DNA from: Littorina saxatilis
Taxonomy: Eukaryota > Mollusca > Gastropoda > Littorinimorpha > Littorinidae
Reading direction: 5' to 3'
Assembly: GCF_037325665.1 (NCBI RefSeq)
Contig: NC_090250.1
Location: forward strand, 1,119,293 to 1,183,292
DNA length: 64,000 nt
The position numbers and the translations under genes were made by a program. The notes beneath the pieces were generated by a model. The model was given only the letters and a program-made list of their open reading frames with translations. It was not told where the DNA came from and did no database searches. Positions 49,600 through 60,599 of this stretch are shown here, piece by piece. The stretch's first letter is position 1. The number at the start of each line of letters is the position of its first letter.

Positions 49600-49968
49600 G
49601 TACCCCCCGCGGGTTTGGGGGAAGAATTTACCCGATGCTCCCCAGCATGTCGTAAGAGGCGACTAACTGATTCTGTTTCTCCTTTTACCCTTGTTAAGTG
49701 TTTCTTGTACAGAATATAGTCAATTTTTGTAAAGATTTTACTCAAGCAGTATGTAAGAAATGTTATGTCCTTTGTACTGGAAACTTGCATTCTCCCAGTA
49801 AGGTAATATATTGTACTACGTTGCAAGCCCCTGGAGCAAATTTTTGATTAAGTGCTTTTGTGAACAAGAAACAATTGACAAGTGGCTCTATCCCATCTCC
49901 CCCCTTCCCCCGTCGCGATATAACCTTCGTGGTTGAAAACAATGTTAAACACCAAATAAAGAAAGAAT
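49600..49968 (+). repeat. SINE family B, full copy
   Basis: Begins TACCCCCCGCGGGTTTGGGG, includes GTCGTAAGAGGCGACTAACT and ends GTTAAACACCAAATAAAGAA. Opposite orientation to the copy at 42042. Confidence 0.8.
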
Positions 49969-50779
49969 AGGCACCCCCTAAAATCAAAGGTGAGTTTTAG
50001 ATACTAAAATGTGCCAACAATTTTAACAGCACACCCGAGTCCCCTTTTTACTTTAGTTGCAAGATCAGTACATGTTCTATCACGGAATTTTGTTTTGTTT
50101 TTGTAATTATGTGTATTTAGAGATTTTTCAAACCAAACTATTAATCTTTGAGCTCAGATGTCCTACTTTTTGACGTATTGGTATGTTTATTCAAGGTAAG
50201 CTAGACGAATCATTTGTATCAGGAAACTAAAATAAATGAAATTCTGATTTTATGTGAAAAATTGAATCAGTATCACAACAATTTCAAAAATTATTCATAT
50301 TATGTGCTGGTTAATGACTATTAAATTTGCAAGCCAAAGCTCTGTTTGCATTCTGAATTTTGCATGTAAATGTCCCATTTCAAAGATCACCTATATATTT
50401 AGGTGTGTGTGTAGTCTTTTTAAGAACATCAATTATATACATTTATTGGATCTTGATTGCTTGAATGTGTATGACACATAATTCTTGTGTATGAATAAAT
50501 GTGTATGACAAGTTTGAATATTGGATAATACAAATTGTTTGTATGGATTTTGATTCCTGTATGGTGAGGCAATGAACATGTGCGAGTGAGATGTCTATGA
50601 TGGACAGCAAAATGTAGTTATGGATTCATGGCTGCTAGTCTCATTTCCAGTCATATTAAAAAAAACAAGTTGTTTTTACAAAAACACAAAACATAACTCA
50701 AGTTGTCTGCCACAAATACAATTAATTTTAATCAAACAAGTGTCATGCAGAAAATCCACTTTAAATAAGGAAAATCATC

Positions 50780-51075
50780 ACAAAATGGAATGCATACTTT
50801 ATGTTTATCACATCACAAGACACACTGGTAATACTTGGCAGGTGAGAGTTAACCCATCACACAATGGAATGAATATTTTTATCACATCATTAGACTGGTA
50901 TTACTTGGCAGTTGAGAGTTAACCTATCACAAAATGGAATGAATACTTAATTTTTATCCCATCATAAGACTGGTAATACTTGGCAGTTGCGAGTTCATCC
51001 ATCACAAAGTGGAATGAATACTTTAATTTTATCACATCATAAAGAATACATCGGTTCTACTTGGCAGGTGACAGC
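50780..51075 (+). repeat. 74-bp tandem repeat, four units
   Basis: Units start at about 50774, 50856, 50928 and 51000 with ATCACAAAATGGAATGAATA and end ACTTGGCAGTTGAGAGTTAA. Divergent copies. Confidence 0.75.
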
Positions 51076-51171
51076 TGAACAGTTAGCAAAACAGTCACTA
51101 TTTAATACTGGTTACAGAGACGAGGAATTGAGGCTGAAATTTATAAACTAAACAAGAAAGCTGAAATTGTG

Positions 51172-51503
51172 TGAGCCGTTTGTTCGTTCATGGGCTGAAA
51201 CTCCCACGGCTTTTACGTGTATGACCGTTTTTACCCCGCCATTTAGGCAGCCATACGCCGCTTTCGGAGGAAGCATGCTGGGTATTTTCGTGTTTCTATA
51301 ACCCACCGAACTCTGACATGGATTACAGGATCTTTTTCGTGCGCACTTGGTCTTGTGCTTGCGTGTACACACGGGGGTGTTCGGACACCGAGGAGAGTCT
51401 GCACACAAAGTTGACTGTGAGCAATAATAAATCTCTCGCCGAACGTGGGGACGAACTCGCGCTGACAGCGGCCAACAGGACTGAGCTACATCCCCGCCCT
51501 TGT
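51172..51503 (-). repeat. tRNA-derived SINE, body type A, head 2
   Basis: Reverse-strand copy of the unit at 24337: the head at the right end (GGCGGGGATGTAGCTCAGTC) and body as in the others. The (GAA)n tail is lost. Confidence 0.8.
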
Positions 51504-52049
51504 GTGAGCAGTGACCTTCACTACAGAGGAGTGTAAAACTATAAAAGGAAAAGCAGTAGACAACGCCAGTTTTGGTTAATTTGGTAAAACATAAAAACAG
51601 ACTATCGTTACACAGGGCACGAATATCACATTATCATAACTGTTACAAACGCTTTTGAGTTTATTAATTTGTATACCATTATGAGACAGTATAACAAAGT
51701 TGTTAGCGTGCAATTGATTTGTTTGTATCCGGTTTATGGTGTATATTGCCAAGTTTTGTATGGGACACTGTAACGCTAGTCCGAGTGCTTTTGATATTTT
51801 GCTGGCAACGTGTTATTCGTGTAGTAGGGGGGTTGAACCATTTATTCTGTACATTAGGTAACTGATACCTGATATGATGTGAAGTGCTTAGTTTACTTGA
51901 TCAATAGTCGAGAGAAATACAATGCTTTACATGTTTTCCATGGACAGCGTTACACGGAACACGAAAAGCAGGCAACATAATGACAAACAGTGGTGCAAAA
52001 AAACAAATAAGAACAGAACACACTCTTGAAACACAACGGCAATTTAAAT

Positions 52050-52665
52050 AATGCAAAACACAAACATCAAATCTTCGAAAGTCTCTCTCTTGCATTTAAT
52101 AGCAAGTAAGAAATGATGTACGGTACAGGCACCCAAAATAAAGCTTATTTTACTGAGAGAAAAAACCCACACACACCTTGTCTTAATAATTTTAAGATTT
52201 CAAAGTTCAACGTTAAACACCCCCCCCCCCCCCCCCTGCAAAAAGCAAAGAAAACAATCAAAACAAAAACAAGGTATGTAAAGGAGTATAGGAAACCGGT
52301 TAAATCAGGGTCATGTTTTTTTTTTCCTTTGCAGCATGACCTCAAATAATTCAGTTTGAATACATTTGTGAATTCTCTTCAAAATTGCAGAACAAACATT
52401 TTTTCGCAGGGTGTGTACAGAAAGAAACACCAACACCTACGGCTACCAAGCAAAAATAATGCGAAACACAAACATCAAATCTTCGAAAGTCTCTCTCTTG
52501 CATTTAATAGCAAGTAAGAAATGATGTACGGTACAGGCACCTAAAATAAAGCTTATTTTACGGAGAGAAAAAAACCACACACACCTTGTCTTAATAATTT
52601 TAAGATTTCAAAGTTCAACGTTAACACCCCCCCCCCCCCCCCCCCCCCCAGGGTGTGTACAGATA
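52050..52665. repeat. Tandem duplication, period about 408 bp
   Basis: ACACAAACATCAAATCTTCG through the C-run (52052-52238) recurs at 52465-52650 nearly unchanged, and GGTGTGTACAGAAAGAAACA (52411) recurs at 52651. Confidence 0.85.
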
Positions 52666-52724
52666 GAAACACCAACAGCTACGGCTACCAAGCAGAAACT
52701 AAACGCACCATTGAAGGAAAGTTT

Positions 52725-52965
52725 TTACAATAAATAAAATCCACCCCCTTCAAGAACAGCCTGGGACAGCTTCTGCCTCAGTTCTTGACCTGTCGGGCAG
52801 ACACCTGCATTCTGAGGGCACAAGTTGACACTCTGGGGAGTGGCTTTTCGGGTGTGTCCACAAACACCACGGTCAGAGGACTCTGGTACCCTCCTGGTAC
52901 TGTGGACCGGCTCCCAGACATGAAAAACACGAAATCTGAGATGGTGGTTTCTCCGCACTTTCCAT
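52725..52965 (-). pseudogene. HECT-domain C-lobe exon with a frameshift
   Basis: An acceptor (TTGTTTCAG) precedes 52965. The frame reads GKCGETTISDFVFFMSGSRS, then VPGGYQSPLTVVFV and LPRVSTCALRMQVSA. This fits the HECT C-lobe, including the Thr-Cys of the catalytic cysteine. It then hits a stop, while the next frame gives ELRQKLSQAVLEGGGFYLL and a stop at 52725, the expected end of a HECT protein. A single frameshift near 52790 therefore separates the two parts: decayed gene copy or sequence error. Resembles the G2E3-like HECT genes amplified in aquatic animals. No upstream exon was recognised. Confidence 0.6.
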
Positions 52966-52999
52966 CTGAAACAAGACAAAAAAGAAATTCTGAAATAAA

Positions 53000-53940
53000 G
53001 GAAACATCATCCCGCTTTCTTAATAAGCATACAAGTACCAGGACTCAAAAGAGAGGGAATTATTGCATGCTTGTGTTCATTTGTAGAAGCGTAGAAATGT
53101 TAAGCATGCTTTGCGACACAGAATGAAATGCTATTTTGAAAGCGTAACTTTTCTTGAGACTTTTTTTGAGCTGCTTGACGTTCAGTTTGATATGTGAAGG
53201 CAAACGAGATTCATTTTCCCAAATCTTTGGAGCTTTCAGGGGTAAAACCATGTGTTTATCATTTGCTGCTTTACATACAAGTTATTCTCCTGGGCCGTTT
53301 CCCATTTTGTGACATGTATTTTCAGTCCTTAAAACATGTATTAAATGGCAACTTGAATGTATACTCTCCCAAAAAAGAAACTTGACACAGGTAAACATTG
53401 ATGTTTTTCAAATATATAATATATGTTAGAGGAAAGCACCAAAATTCTGTTTGAAGTTTGTCGGTTACATTGTTGCTAACAACTAACCCATAAAAAGAAC
53501 ATAATTGAACCAAGACTTTACTGGGTGGTCGCCCTTTTATTGAATTGCAAAAATTCTCGTCTGCACAAAAATCATGTGCATGGAGAGTATCGAGAGTATA
53601 CATATTTTCTTTAGTAATAATTTTTTTTCCAGTAATACTCCAGGTTGTTAATGATGCAGACTTGCAACAAAACAACATAGAATATATATATATTATTTTC
53701 TTGGTAGTGTTAGCAGTATTCAAATTCATGTCACAACTTCCGGTTTCCATGTTATGAAGGTGCTTTACTTTAAAACCTTTGTATATTTACTGAACACTAA
53801 GACAAACAAAATGTGCAAGTATTTGTTATTCTATCTCTGCAGGCCAAGGATATTTATGAAACTAGTATTTGTGAATGAAATTAATTTGTACAGCTTAAAT
53901 GTCTCAAGTTAAATTTAATAAAAAGTCTACTTTATAACAT
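53000..53940. other. Intergenic, nothing recognised
   Basis: AT-rich DNA. The frame at 53750-53322 (- strand) has no family resemblance and low-complexity flanks. Confidence 0.3.
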
Positions 53941-53943
53941 GGT

Positions 53944-54254
53944 TTTCCCTGGTACACAGCTCTGGAGATTAAAGCTGTGGTCTATTTATGACTTTCCTGG
54001 GCTACGAGGTTGAAAAATAGGGATACAATCATGTACAGAATTCTGTACAGCAAACGCTACCCGAAACCCCACCTATACGGCGTGTATGACCTTGAGAGCT
54101 TCAGTCAACGCTTGAATTTTTCAGGGATAACAGCCGGTTTGCTCTCTCATATTTTATCTTCAAGAGAGATCAAGGGGAAAAAATAAACGCCCCGGCGAAG
54201 ATTCGAACTCTCGACTTCGTGTCTCATGTCCTAACCACTAGGCTACTGCGCCAA
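53944..54254 (-). repeat. SINE family C, left copy of an inverted pair
   Basis: tRNA-like head on the - strand at about 54184-54253 (GGCGCAGTAGCCTAGTGGTT; B-box-like GAGAGTTCGAATC) and a body ending near 53944 (GACCACAGCTTTAA on the - strand). The reverse-orientation partner lies at 54953-55262. Confidence 0.7.
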
Positions 54255-54348
54255 TTGAGAAAATGAAGGAAAAACATTGATATGAATTCATGTTATGTTA
54301 TTCTTGAAGCAGCATGATTTATATCTCTATCCGCCCATTGTTCAGAAG

Positions 54349-54657
54349 TTTGTTTGTTTGTTTGCTTAACGCCCAGCCGACCACGAAGGGCCATATCAGG
54401 GCGGAGCTGCTTTGACATATAACGTGCGCCACACACAAGACAGAAGTCGCAGCACAGGCTTCATGTCTCACCCAGTCACATTATTCTGACACCGGACCAA
54501 CCAGTCCTAGCATTAACCCCATAATGCCAGACGCCAGGCGGAGCAACCACTAGATTGCCAATTTTAAAGTCTTAGGTATGACCCGGCCGGGGTTCGAACC
54601 CACGACCTCCCGATCACGGGGCGGACGCCTTACCACTAGGCCAACCGTGCCGGTTGT
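54349..54657 (-). repeat. SINE family D between the inverted pair
   Basis: tRNA-like head on the - strand (ACCGGCACGGTTGGCCTAGT; B-box GTCGTGGGTTCGAACCCC) and 3' end CCTTCGTGGTCGGCTGGGCG then TTAAGCAAACAAACAAAC. The 3' end resembles that of SINE family B. Confidence 0.8.
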
Positions 54658-54952
54658 TCAGAAGTGAATACATGTATAACTATTTCTTAGATGTCTGGTT
54701 TCAACTGGCTTTGGAGAGATTCAATTACTGTTCTTGTCATTTTCTTGCATGTTGTAAATAGAGATATCGCAGCTATTTGCATGGCGCGAATGTCGTGTAG
54801 CATGACGGTGTAAACATGTACTGCGATTCTGTAAAACATGTTTGCAAATAAAGGCAAATTTTAATGTCAATTTTTACGTTTTTGCAACGCATAAATGATA
54901 ATTCAAGCGTAGAATGATATAAAATTATCAATTTTTTTATCTTTGACAATAC

Positions 54953-55262
54953 TGGTGAAGTGGCCTAGCGGTTAAGACATCGGCCCTGACATTTCGAGGC
55001 CCCGATGCCTTGAGTTCGAATCCCTGCCAAGTCGTTTATTTTTTCTGCTCGATCCTTCTTGACAACAAATATGCTCAGCTCTGCGAGAGCAAACCAGATG
55101 TTACCACTGCAAAATTCAAGCGTTGACTGAAGCTCTCAAGGTCATACACGCCGTATAGGTGGGGTTTCGGGTAGTGTTTGCTGTACAGAAATCTGTACAT
55201 GATTTTGTCCCTATTTTTCAAACTCGTAGCCCCGGAAAGTCATAAATAGACCACAGCTTTAA
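54953..55262 (+). repeat. SINE family C, right copy of the inverted pair
   Basis: Head GAAGTGGCCTAGCGGTTAAG with B-box CTTGAGTTCGAATCCC, body with ATTCAAGCGTTGACTGAAGC, 3' end GACCACAGCTTTAA. Confidence 0.75.
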
Positions 55263-55282
55263 CCCATATCAATCAAGGTTTG

Positions 55283-56606
55283 TTATGAGCCAAACGGCTT
55301 TCCATATGAGATTATATACGTACCACTGCCGCCGCCACCAAATAATCATAATATACACTTTACAACGGATTACACACACACACACACACAGATAACAAGG
55401 TAATCTTGAACTTTAGCGTGACGAAAATGCACCGAAAATGGTGTACGTTGTCAACCATGGGACATCATCTACACGAAAGATTTGTCTCCCTTGTCTGGTC
55501 ACACGGATAATTCCTTCTTTGATGGGTCAAATGCATTCGTACAGTTCATCATCGGAGTTCATTCCGTAACTTCAAAGGGATCTAAAATGACTTGTTATGA
55601 TTACAAGTACAGGTTCTACAAATTTGGAGACTTAAATGCCTCTGAATTAAGAGCTATGAATTTAACACGCTAAAGTTCAAGATTACCGATAACACGATAT
55701 AGCAGCTAGTCTCTCGCACCGAATTCCAATATTTTGCATCTTTGGTCAAAAACGCGTACAGGCCTCCCTTCAAGTTCAACTTCTGGATGTGGATGCCCCA
55801 CTGACTCGGTGTAGATCGTCACAAGAACCGAATTCGTCTGATAAAACAATTAACTTACCCTGCTGTGCGAGCCTGGGCAACAGCGTTAATTAAAACTGCA
55901 CTCGCAAACCTTCCAAAACATCAGGGACATTTGCCACCCCCGCCATCTTGAGCTGTTCAGTCTGTCAAAAGGCGGCAAAGCGAGGCGATGAAGACGCGTA
56001 TAAGCTTAGTGTTTTTCATGTGGATTCCCAGTCCAAGTTTTTAAGTCGCTTAACCACGTGACTAATAACTGATTAATACAGGTGTATTTATTATTAAATA
56101 CAGGTGTATTTAATTTTAAATACAGGTGTATTTATTTTTAAATACAGGTGTAATTATTTTTAAATACAGGTGTATTTATTTTTAAATACAGGTGTATTTA
56201 TTATTAAATACAGGTGTATTTATTTTTAAATACAGGTGTATTTATTTTTAAATACAGGTGTATTTATCATTAATTACACCTGTATTTTATAATAAATACA
56301 GGTGTATTTAATAATAAATGCACCTGTATCTAATAATAAATACACCTGTATTTAAAAATAAATACACCTGTATTTAATAATAATTACACCTGTATTTAAA
56401 AATAAATACACCTGTAATTTATAATAAATACACCTGTATTTAATAAAAAATACACCTGTAATTAATAAAAAAAATACACCTGTAATTAATAATGATACTT
56501 ATTGTATACGTTTAAGAAATAAATACAGCTGTATTTATCATTAAATACAGGTGTATTTATTTTAAATTACAGCTGTAATAGTTATGAGCCAAACGGCTTT
56601 CCATAC
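55283..56606. mobile_element. Insertion flanked by a 25-bp direct repeat
   Basis: GTTATGAGCCAAACGGCTTT then CCATA occurs at about 55283-55307 and 56579-56603. Between them lie a hairpin-forming unit (55396-55690, ends GGTAATCTTGAACTTTAGCG and its complement), about 350 bp of unique DNA and the palindromic satellite below. Confidence 0.5.
56080..56580. repeat. Satellite of AAATACAGGTGTATTTA units that inverts at its centre
   Basis: About ten units of about 22 bp with ACAGGTGTA run to 56275, then about ten units with TACACCTGTA run on to 56490, followed by a few in the first orientation. The array is thus a large palindrome. Confidence 0.9.
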
Positions 56607-56835
56607 TTCTAAGTAGGCCGAGGGTGGAATTTGCCTTTTTGACGATTTTGTTGATGTGTGTGGTCCAGCTGAGGTCATCAGTAAAGGTGACGCCTAAGTA
56701 GGGGTTGCTATTGACTTTCTGAAGAATGTGGTTGTCCAGGTTGTAGAAAAAGCTGGACTTGTTTCTGACTGCTAAGGATGTAGCATTTTTTTGCGTTAAA
56801 GCGCATGCCCCAGGTGTTTGCCCATTCTTTCACTC
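56607..56835 (-). mobile_element. LINE reverse-transcriptase fragment (Jockey/CR1-like)
   Basis: The - strand reads VNSNPYLGVTFTDDLSWTTH and INKIVKKANSTLGLLR, the conserved end of the RT domain in Jockey/CR1-type LINEs. Upstream, RNKSSFFYNLDNHILQK. One short frameshift lies in the distal part, as the WANTWGMRFN stretch is in another frame. About 75 codons remain. Confidence 0.75.
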
Positions 56836-57960
56836 AAAACAATGGCGGGTGGAATAGCCGCTCAGTGGGACAAGCCCGCAAGTTTCGGTAAGAAATCGAC
56901 TCCATGTGGTTCAGAAAGCAGCCGACTGACTCAGAACGACACAGAATCACGAGAAAGACACGCTCGGCGCACGAAATGCAAAGTTATCACCAGCAAGCAG
57001 ACGGAAAGCTGGATTCAACTGAGTGTTTTACCGTTCAGTGTGTGCCGCGACGTAGCTCTATCCTGCTACTGGAGTTGTAAGTATTAAATAAAGCGAGTGT
57101 TGTCGTGTATACTTTGGAAAGACCTGGACACATTTTGCTGCCGTGTTGTATGTGTGTCTGCTGGTGTGTAGTGCGAATGAAGGATCAATCAAGCGGCCGA
57201 ATGTGTCCCGCAGTTTTCCTGTTTTTGTTTGAACACGGACAGTGTCAGTGTGTGTGTTTGCAACTACGGTGCGTGTGTGTCTGTGCACTGCACAGGAGCT
57301 TGTATCAAAACGCCGGTCGATCATCGTAGCAAAGTTATCATCGTAGTAAGGGTAAGCATGCAGAAGTAAATAATGATCGACCGGCGGTTGAATACAAGCT
57401 CCTGTGATGCACTGTATATGAGACAGAGACTGACAGAGTAGCCAGTCTGTGAGTAATCCCCCTAAAAAAAAAAATTCAGATGGAAAAAAGTAGGGTGATA
57501 CTGATATTTTAACGCTTTATGGGCAGTTGTTTCTTTGCAGTCTTTGGAGGTTGTGCAACAGAACATGTTATCTATAACTGACATTTTATATTCTCAGTGG
57601 TATGAGTTTTTCTGTGCAGTAAGAACTATGATTGAAGTTTATTGGTAAAGCTTTGTGAAAGGGTTACTTTTAATGAAGAACACATTCTTCCTCAGTGTTC
57701 ATTGAAGCAAACACTAAATGTGGCAGAATTTCATTCATCCTTTCTTTTTTGACTGCCATTTTAAGTGTCGCTGTGCATGTTCAAAGCTTCATGTTCAGAA
57801 CTGATGTTGCTGTAGAACTATGTAATTGGCCAGCCTTTGGTTTACACTTAGTGGTTTTAGATGTTGCTATAATTACTATAACAATTTTCTGACATTTTCA
57901 GGGACCAAGCACCTGGACATCAAACATTCTTGCAATGTGTGGCAATAATGGCATAAGGCA
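56836..57960. other. Unassigned region with a hairpin at 57283-57412
   Basis: A frame from ATG 56842 (MAGGIAAQWDKPASF) is followed by a GTAAG donor-like site, so a 5' exon is possible but unsupported. CAGGAGCTTGTATCAAAACG (57291) pairs with its near complement at 57385-57404, together with GCCGGTCGATCAT. Otherwise nothing recognised. Confidence 0.3.
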
Positions 57961-57976
57961 AAAAAAAACCAAGAAG

Positions 57977-58718
57977 AGCAAACGCTCGATCGAGTCACTT
58001 TCGCAGTTCTGAATATTATATGAGGCATCAGATGGACAGGAAGAAATTGCTATTCACAACACAATACAGATGTAAATAATTTGATGTAAAGAATAATCCT
58101 ATAAAGTTTGAATCAAATCCGATGAATAGTTTCAGAGATATGATATTTCAATTTTTTTCCTTCAAGACATTCCTGTGACCTTGAAAAAGGTCAAAGGTCA
58201 CCAAAGCAGACGTCAAAGTGTAGAGGTCACTGGGAGTCACGTTCACATAAAATTTGAGCCCGGTCACTTTTATAGTTTCCGAGAAAAGCCCAACGTTAAG
58301 TTGTGTGTTGCCGAACAGAAAAGGCTAGTTATCTCCCTTGTTTTTCTGATAACGTTCGTAAAAGGCTACAGATGTAAATACTTTGATGTAAAGAATAATC
58401 CTACAAAGTTTCAATCACATCCGATGAACTTTGTCAAAGATATAAAATGTCTAATTTTTCCTTTGACGCTGACCTGTGACCTTGAAAAAGGTCAAAGGTC
58501 AACGAAACCATCGTTAAAGTGTAGAGGTCATTGGAGGTCACGACTAAACAAAATATGAGCCGGATCGCTTTGATAGTTTCCGAGAAAAGTCCAACGTTAA
58601 GGTGGTGTCTACGGACGGCCGGCCGGCCGGACGGCCGGCCGGCCGGACGGCCGGCCGGACGGCCGGCCGGACAGACTAACACTGACCGATTACATAGAGT
58701 CACTTTTTCTCAAGTGAC
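57977..58718 (+). repeat. GAGTCACTT repeat with nuclear-receptor-like motifs, copy 1
   Basis: Starts GAGCAAACGCTCGATCGAG and ends CTCAAGTGACTC. It contains two internal units (GATGTAAATAATTTGATGTA and GATGTAAATACTTTGATGTA) and a (GGCCGGCCGGAC)n run at 58612-58672. Direct repeats AGGTCAAAGGTCA at 58188-58200 and 58489-58501 are perfect DR1, and AGGTCATTGGAGGTCA at 58525-58540 is perfect DR4. Confidence 0.8.
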
Positions 58719-58719
58719 T

Positions 58720-59395
58720 CAAAAAAATAGTCTGTTTACGGTAACCCGACCGACCCTAGTTTTTAGGCCCGACCCTAATCTTTTTTTTGGATCTTCTGAA
58801 AAGAAAAAAAAAACGCATCCAAAATAGAGCTGTTTGCGCTCAAACAGCAGACGACAGAAGGGAGGTAAGGTCAAAGTACTGTTTATAGTTATTTTGGGCA
58901 AAAACAGGGATTGATGAGAAGAAATGAACTGTGAAACATCATAGAGAGGGGAGAAAAAAAAAAGAAAAAAAAAAGCCGACCTACCGACCCTATTTTTTCA
59001 CCCTATGTTACCGTAAACATACCTTTTTTTTTTTGGCCTAACATATTTCAGACAAAAAGATCAGTAAGGTGAGTTTAAATGTTCATAATTTTGGTGTAAG
59101 TCAAGCTTATCTTTTATCTTGAGCAACTATCTCTGTCGTGTCTCTCTCAGGCTGCGCACCCGACATAAGTTGCCAGGAACCAATTCCTTGAGTGTGGCAA
59201 TGGTTTACCATTTCTGGTTTACTTGAACTGCAGCCATACAGAGAGGAATTGTTGAGTGATTAAAAGTTATGGAGTCTTGAAAAAGATGTAGTTAGAGGAT
59301 AAGACACTGTAAACGTTTAGAAACAGTATTTTTCTTCTTCGTGGTTATAACAAAACTGCAGCATGTGTCTTCAATTTCTGAAGATGCATTATAAC
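58720..59395. other. Intergenic, with a GTTTACGGTAACC-type inverted repeat
   Basis: tctgtttacggtaacccgac (58732) and ttaccgtaaacataccttt (59008) are inverted; together with gaccctatttttt motifs they suggest a short foldback element of about 290 bp. Nothing else seen. Confidence 0.4.
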
Positions 59396-59940
59396 GACAG
59401 TGGCACCCCCCTTTTAAGACCTCAAACAATCTGAGAAAATCAAGTCTTAAAAAGGAATGAGTCTTAAAGGCATAGAAAGCTGATGAATATACACGCTAAT
59501 TGCTTTACCCAGAGCTGGAGACAGACTAAATTAAGTTCCCTGCAAAATATTGTGGTCTAGGAGCCCTTAAATGTTGAGATATTTGAATTTTTATTTTGAT
59601 CTAGATGGTCCTATTTATAGATTTGGCAACACATGTAACGTTGAAGCAAGGGAGCTAACACCGCGGCTTTGTTGACATCCTCACTTTTTCAGAGGCTAGA
59701 ACAAGCTGTAATGCATGTATTATGGTCCGCGCATGGTGACATATCGTCATTATATTGTCTTATGGTGCGTTTGACATCGATTGTGGGCAAACTACACTTT
59801 GTAAACACGGCCGAGTGCGTTAGTATGCCTTTAAAATGGGGGTAATTTTACAGACGTTATGAACAGAAAATGTGAGAAAACAAGGTTTTAAAAAGGAGGG
59901 AGTTTTAAATTTGGGGTCTTAAAAGGGGGGTTCCACTGCA
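59396..59940. mobile_element. TA-type MITE split by a TTAA element
   Basis: Left arm ACAGTGGCACCCCCC, right arm GGGGGGTTCCACTGCA; interrupted at 59468-59830. Confidence 0.75.
59468..59830. mobile_element. TTAA-flanked MITE, AGGCATA termini
   Basis: TTAA at 59464-59467 and 59831-59834; ends AGGCATAGAAAGC and (right) GTTAGTATGCCT. Short version of the AGGCA family at 37974. Confidence 0.65.
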
Positions 59941-60049
59941 TTATACATGCCATGGAAATCATGATGATTTTACAGATAAATACAATGACAATTGAAAGCA
60001 ATTTGCAGCCCAGTGTCTTATTATCTGATTATCTTCTGTCTATTTTTGA

Positions 60050-60588
60050 GTCACTTGAGAAAATGTGACTCTATGTAATCGGTCAGTGTTAGTCTGTCCG
60101 GCCGGCCGTCCGTAGACACCACCTTAACGTTGGACTTTTCTCGGAAACTATCAAAGCGATCGGGCTCATATTTTGTTTAGTCGTGACCTCCAATGACCTC
60201 TACACTTTAACGATGGTTTCGTTGACCTTTGACCTTTTTCAAGGTCACAGGTCAGCGTCAAAGGAAAAATTAGACATTTTATATCTTTGACAAAGTTCAT
60301 CGGATGTGATTGAAACTTTGTAGGATTATTCTTTACATCAAAGTATTTACATCTGTAGCCTTTTACGAACGTTATCAGAAAAACAAGGGAGATAACTAGC
60401 CTTTTCTGTTCGGCAACACACAACTTAACGTTGGGCTTTTCTCGGAAACTATAAAAGTGACCGGGCTCAAATTTTATGTGAACGTGACTCATTGTGTTGT
60501 GAATAGCAATTTCTTCCTGTCCATCTGATGCCTCATATAATATTCAGAACTGCGAAAGTGACTCGATCGAGCGTTTGCTCTTCTTGTT
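60050..60588 (-). repeat. GAGTCACTT repeat, copy 2 (inverted)
   Basis: Inverted copy of 57977-58718 lacking one internal unit and most of the GGCCGGCC run. DR4 (TGACCTccaaTGACCT, 60184-60199) and DR1 (TGACCTTTGACCT, 60223-60235) are conserved exactly. Confidence 0.8.
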
Positions 60589-60599
60589 ATCATTGCACC

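Noticed and set aside
50780-51075. CRISPR-like array
   Set aside because: Repeats of about 74 bp are directly tandem, without unique spacers, and the DNA is animal nuclear.
56842-57087. Gene starting MAGGIAAQWDKP
   Set aside because: No similarity recognised, no matching downstream exon, and the surroundings are repetitive.
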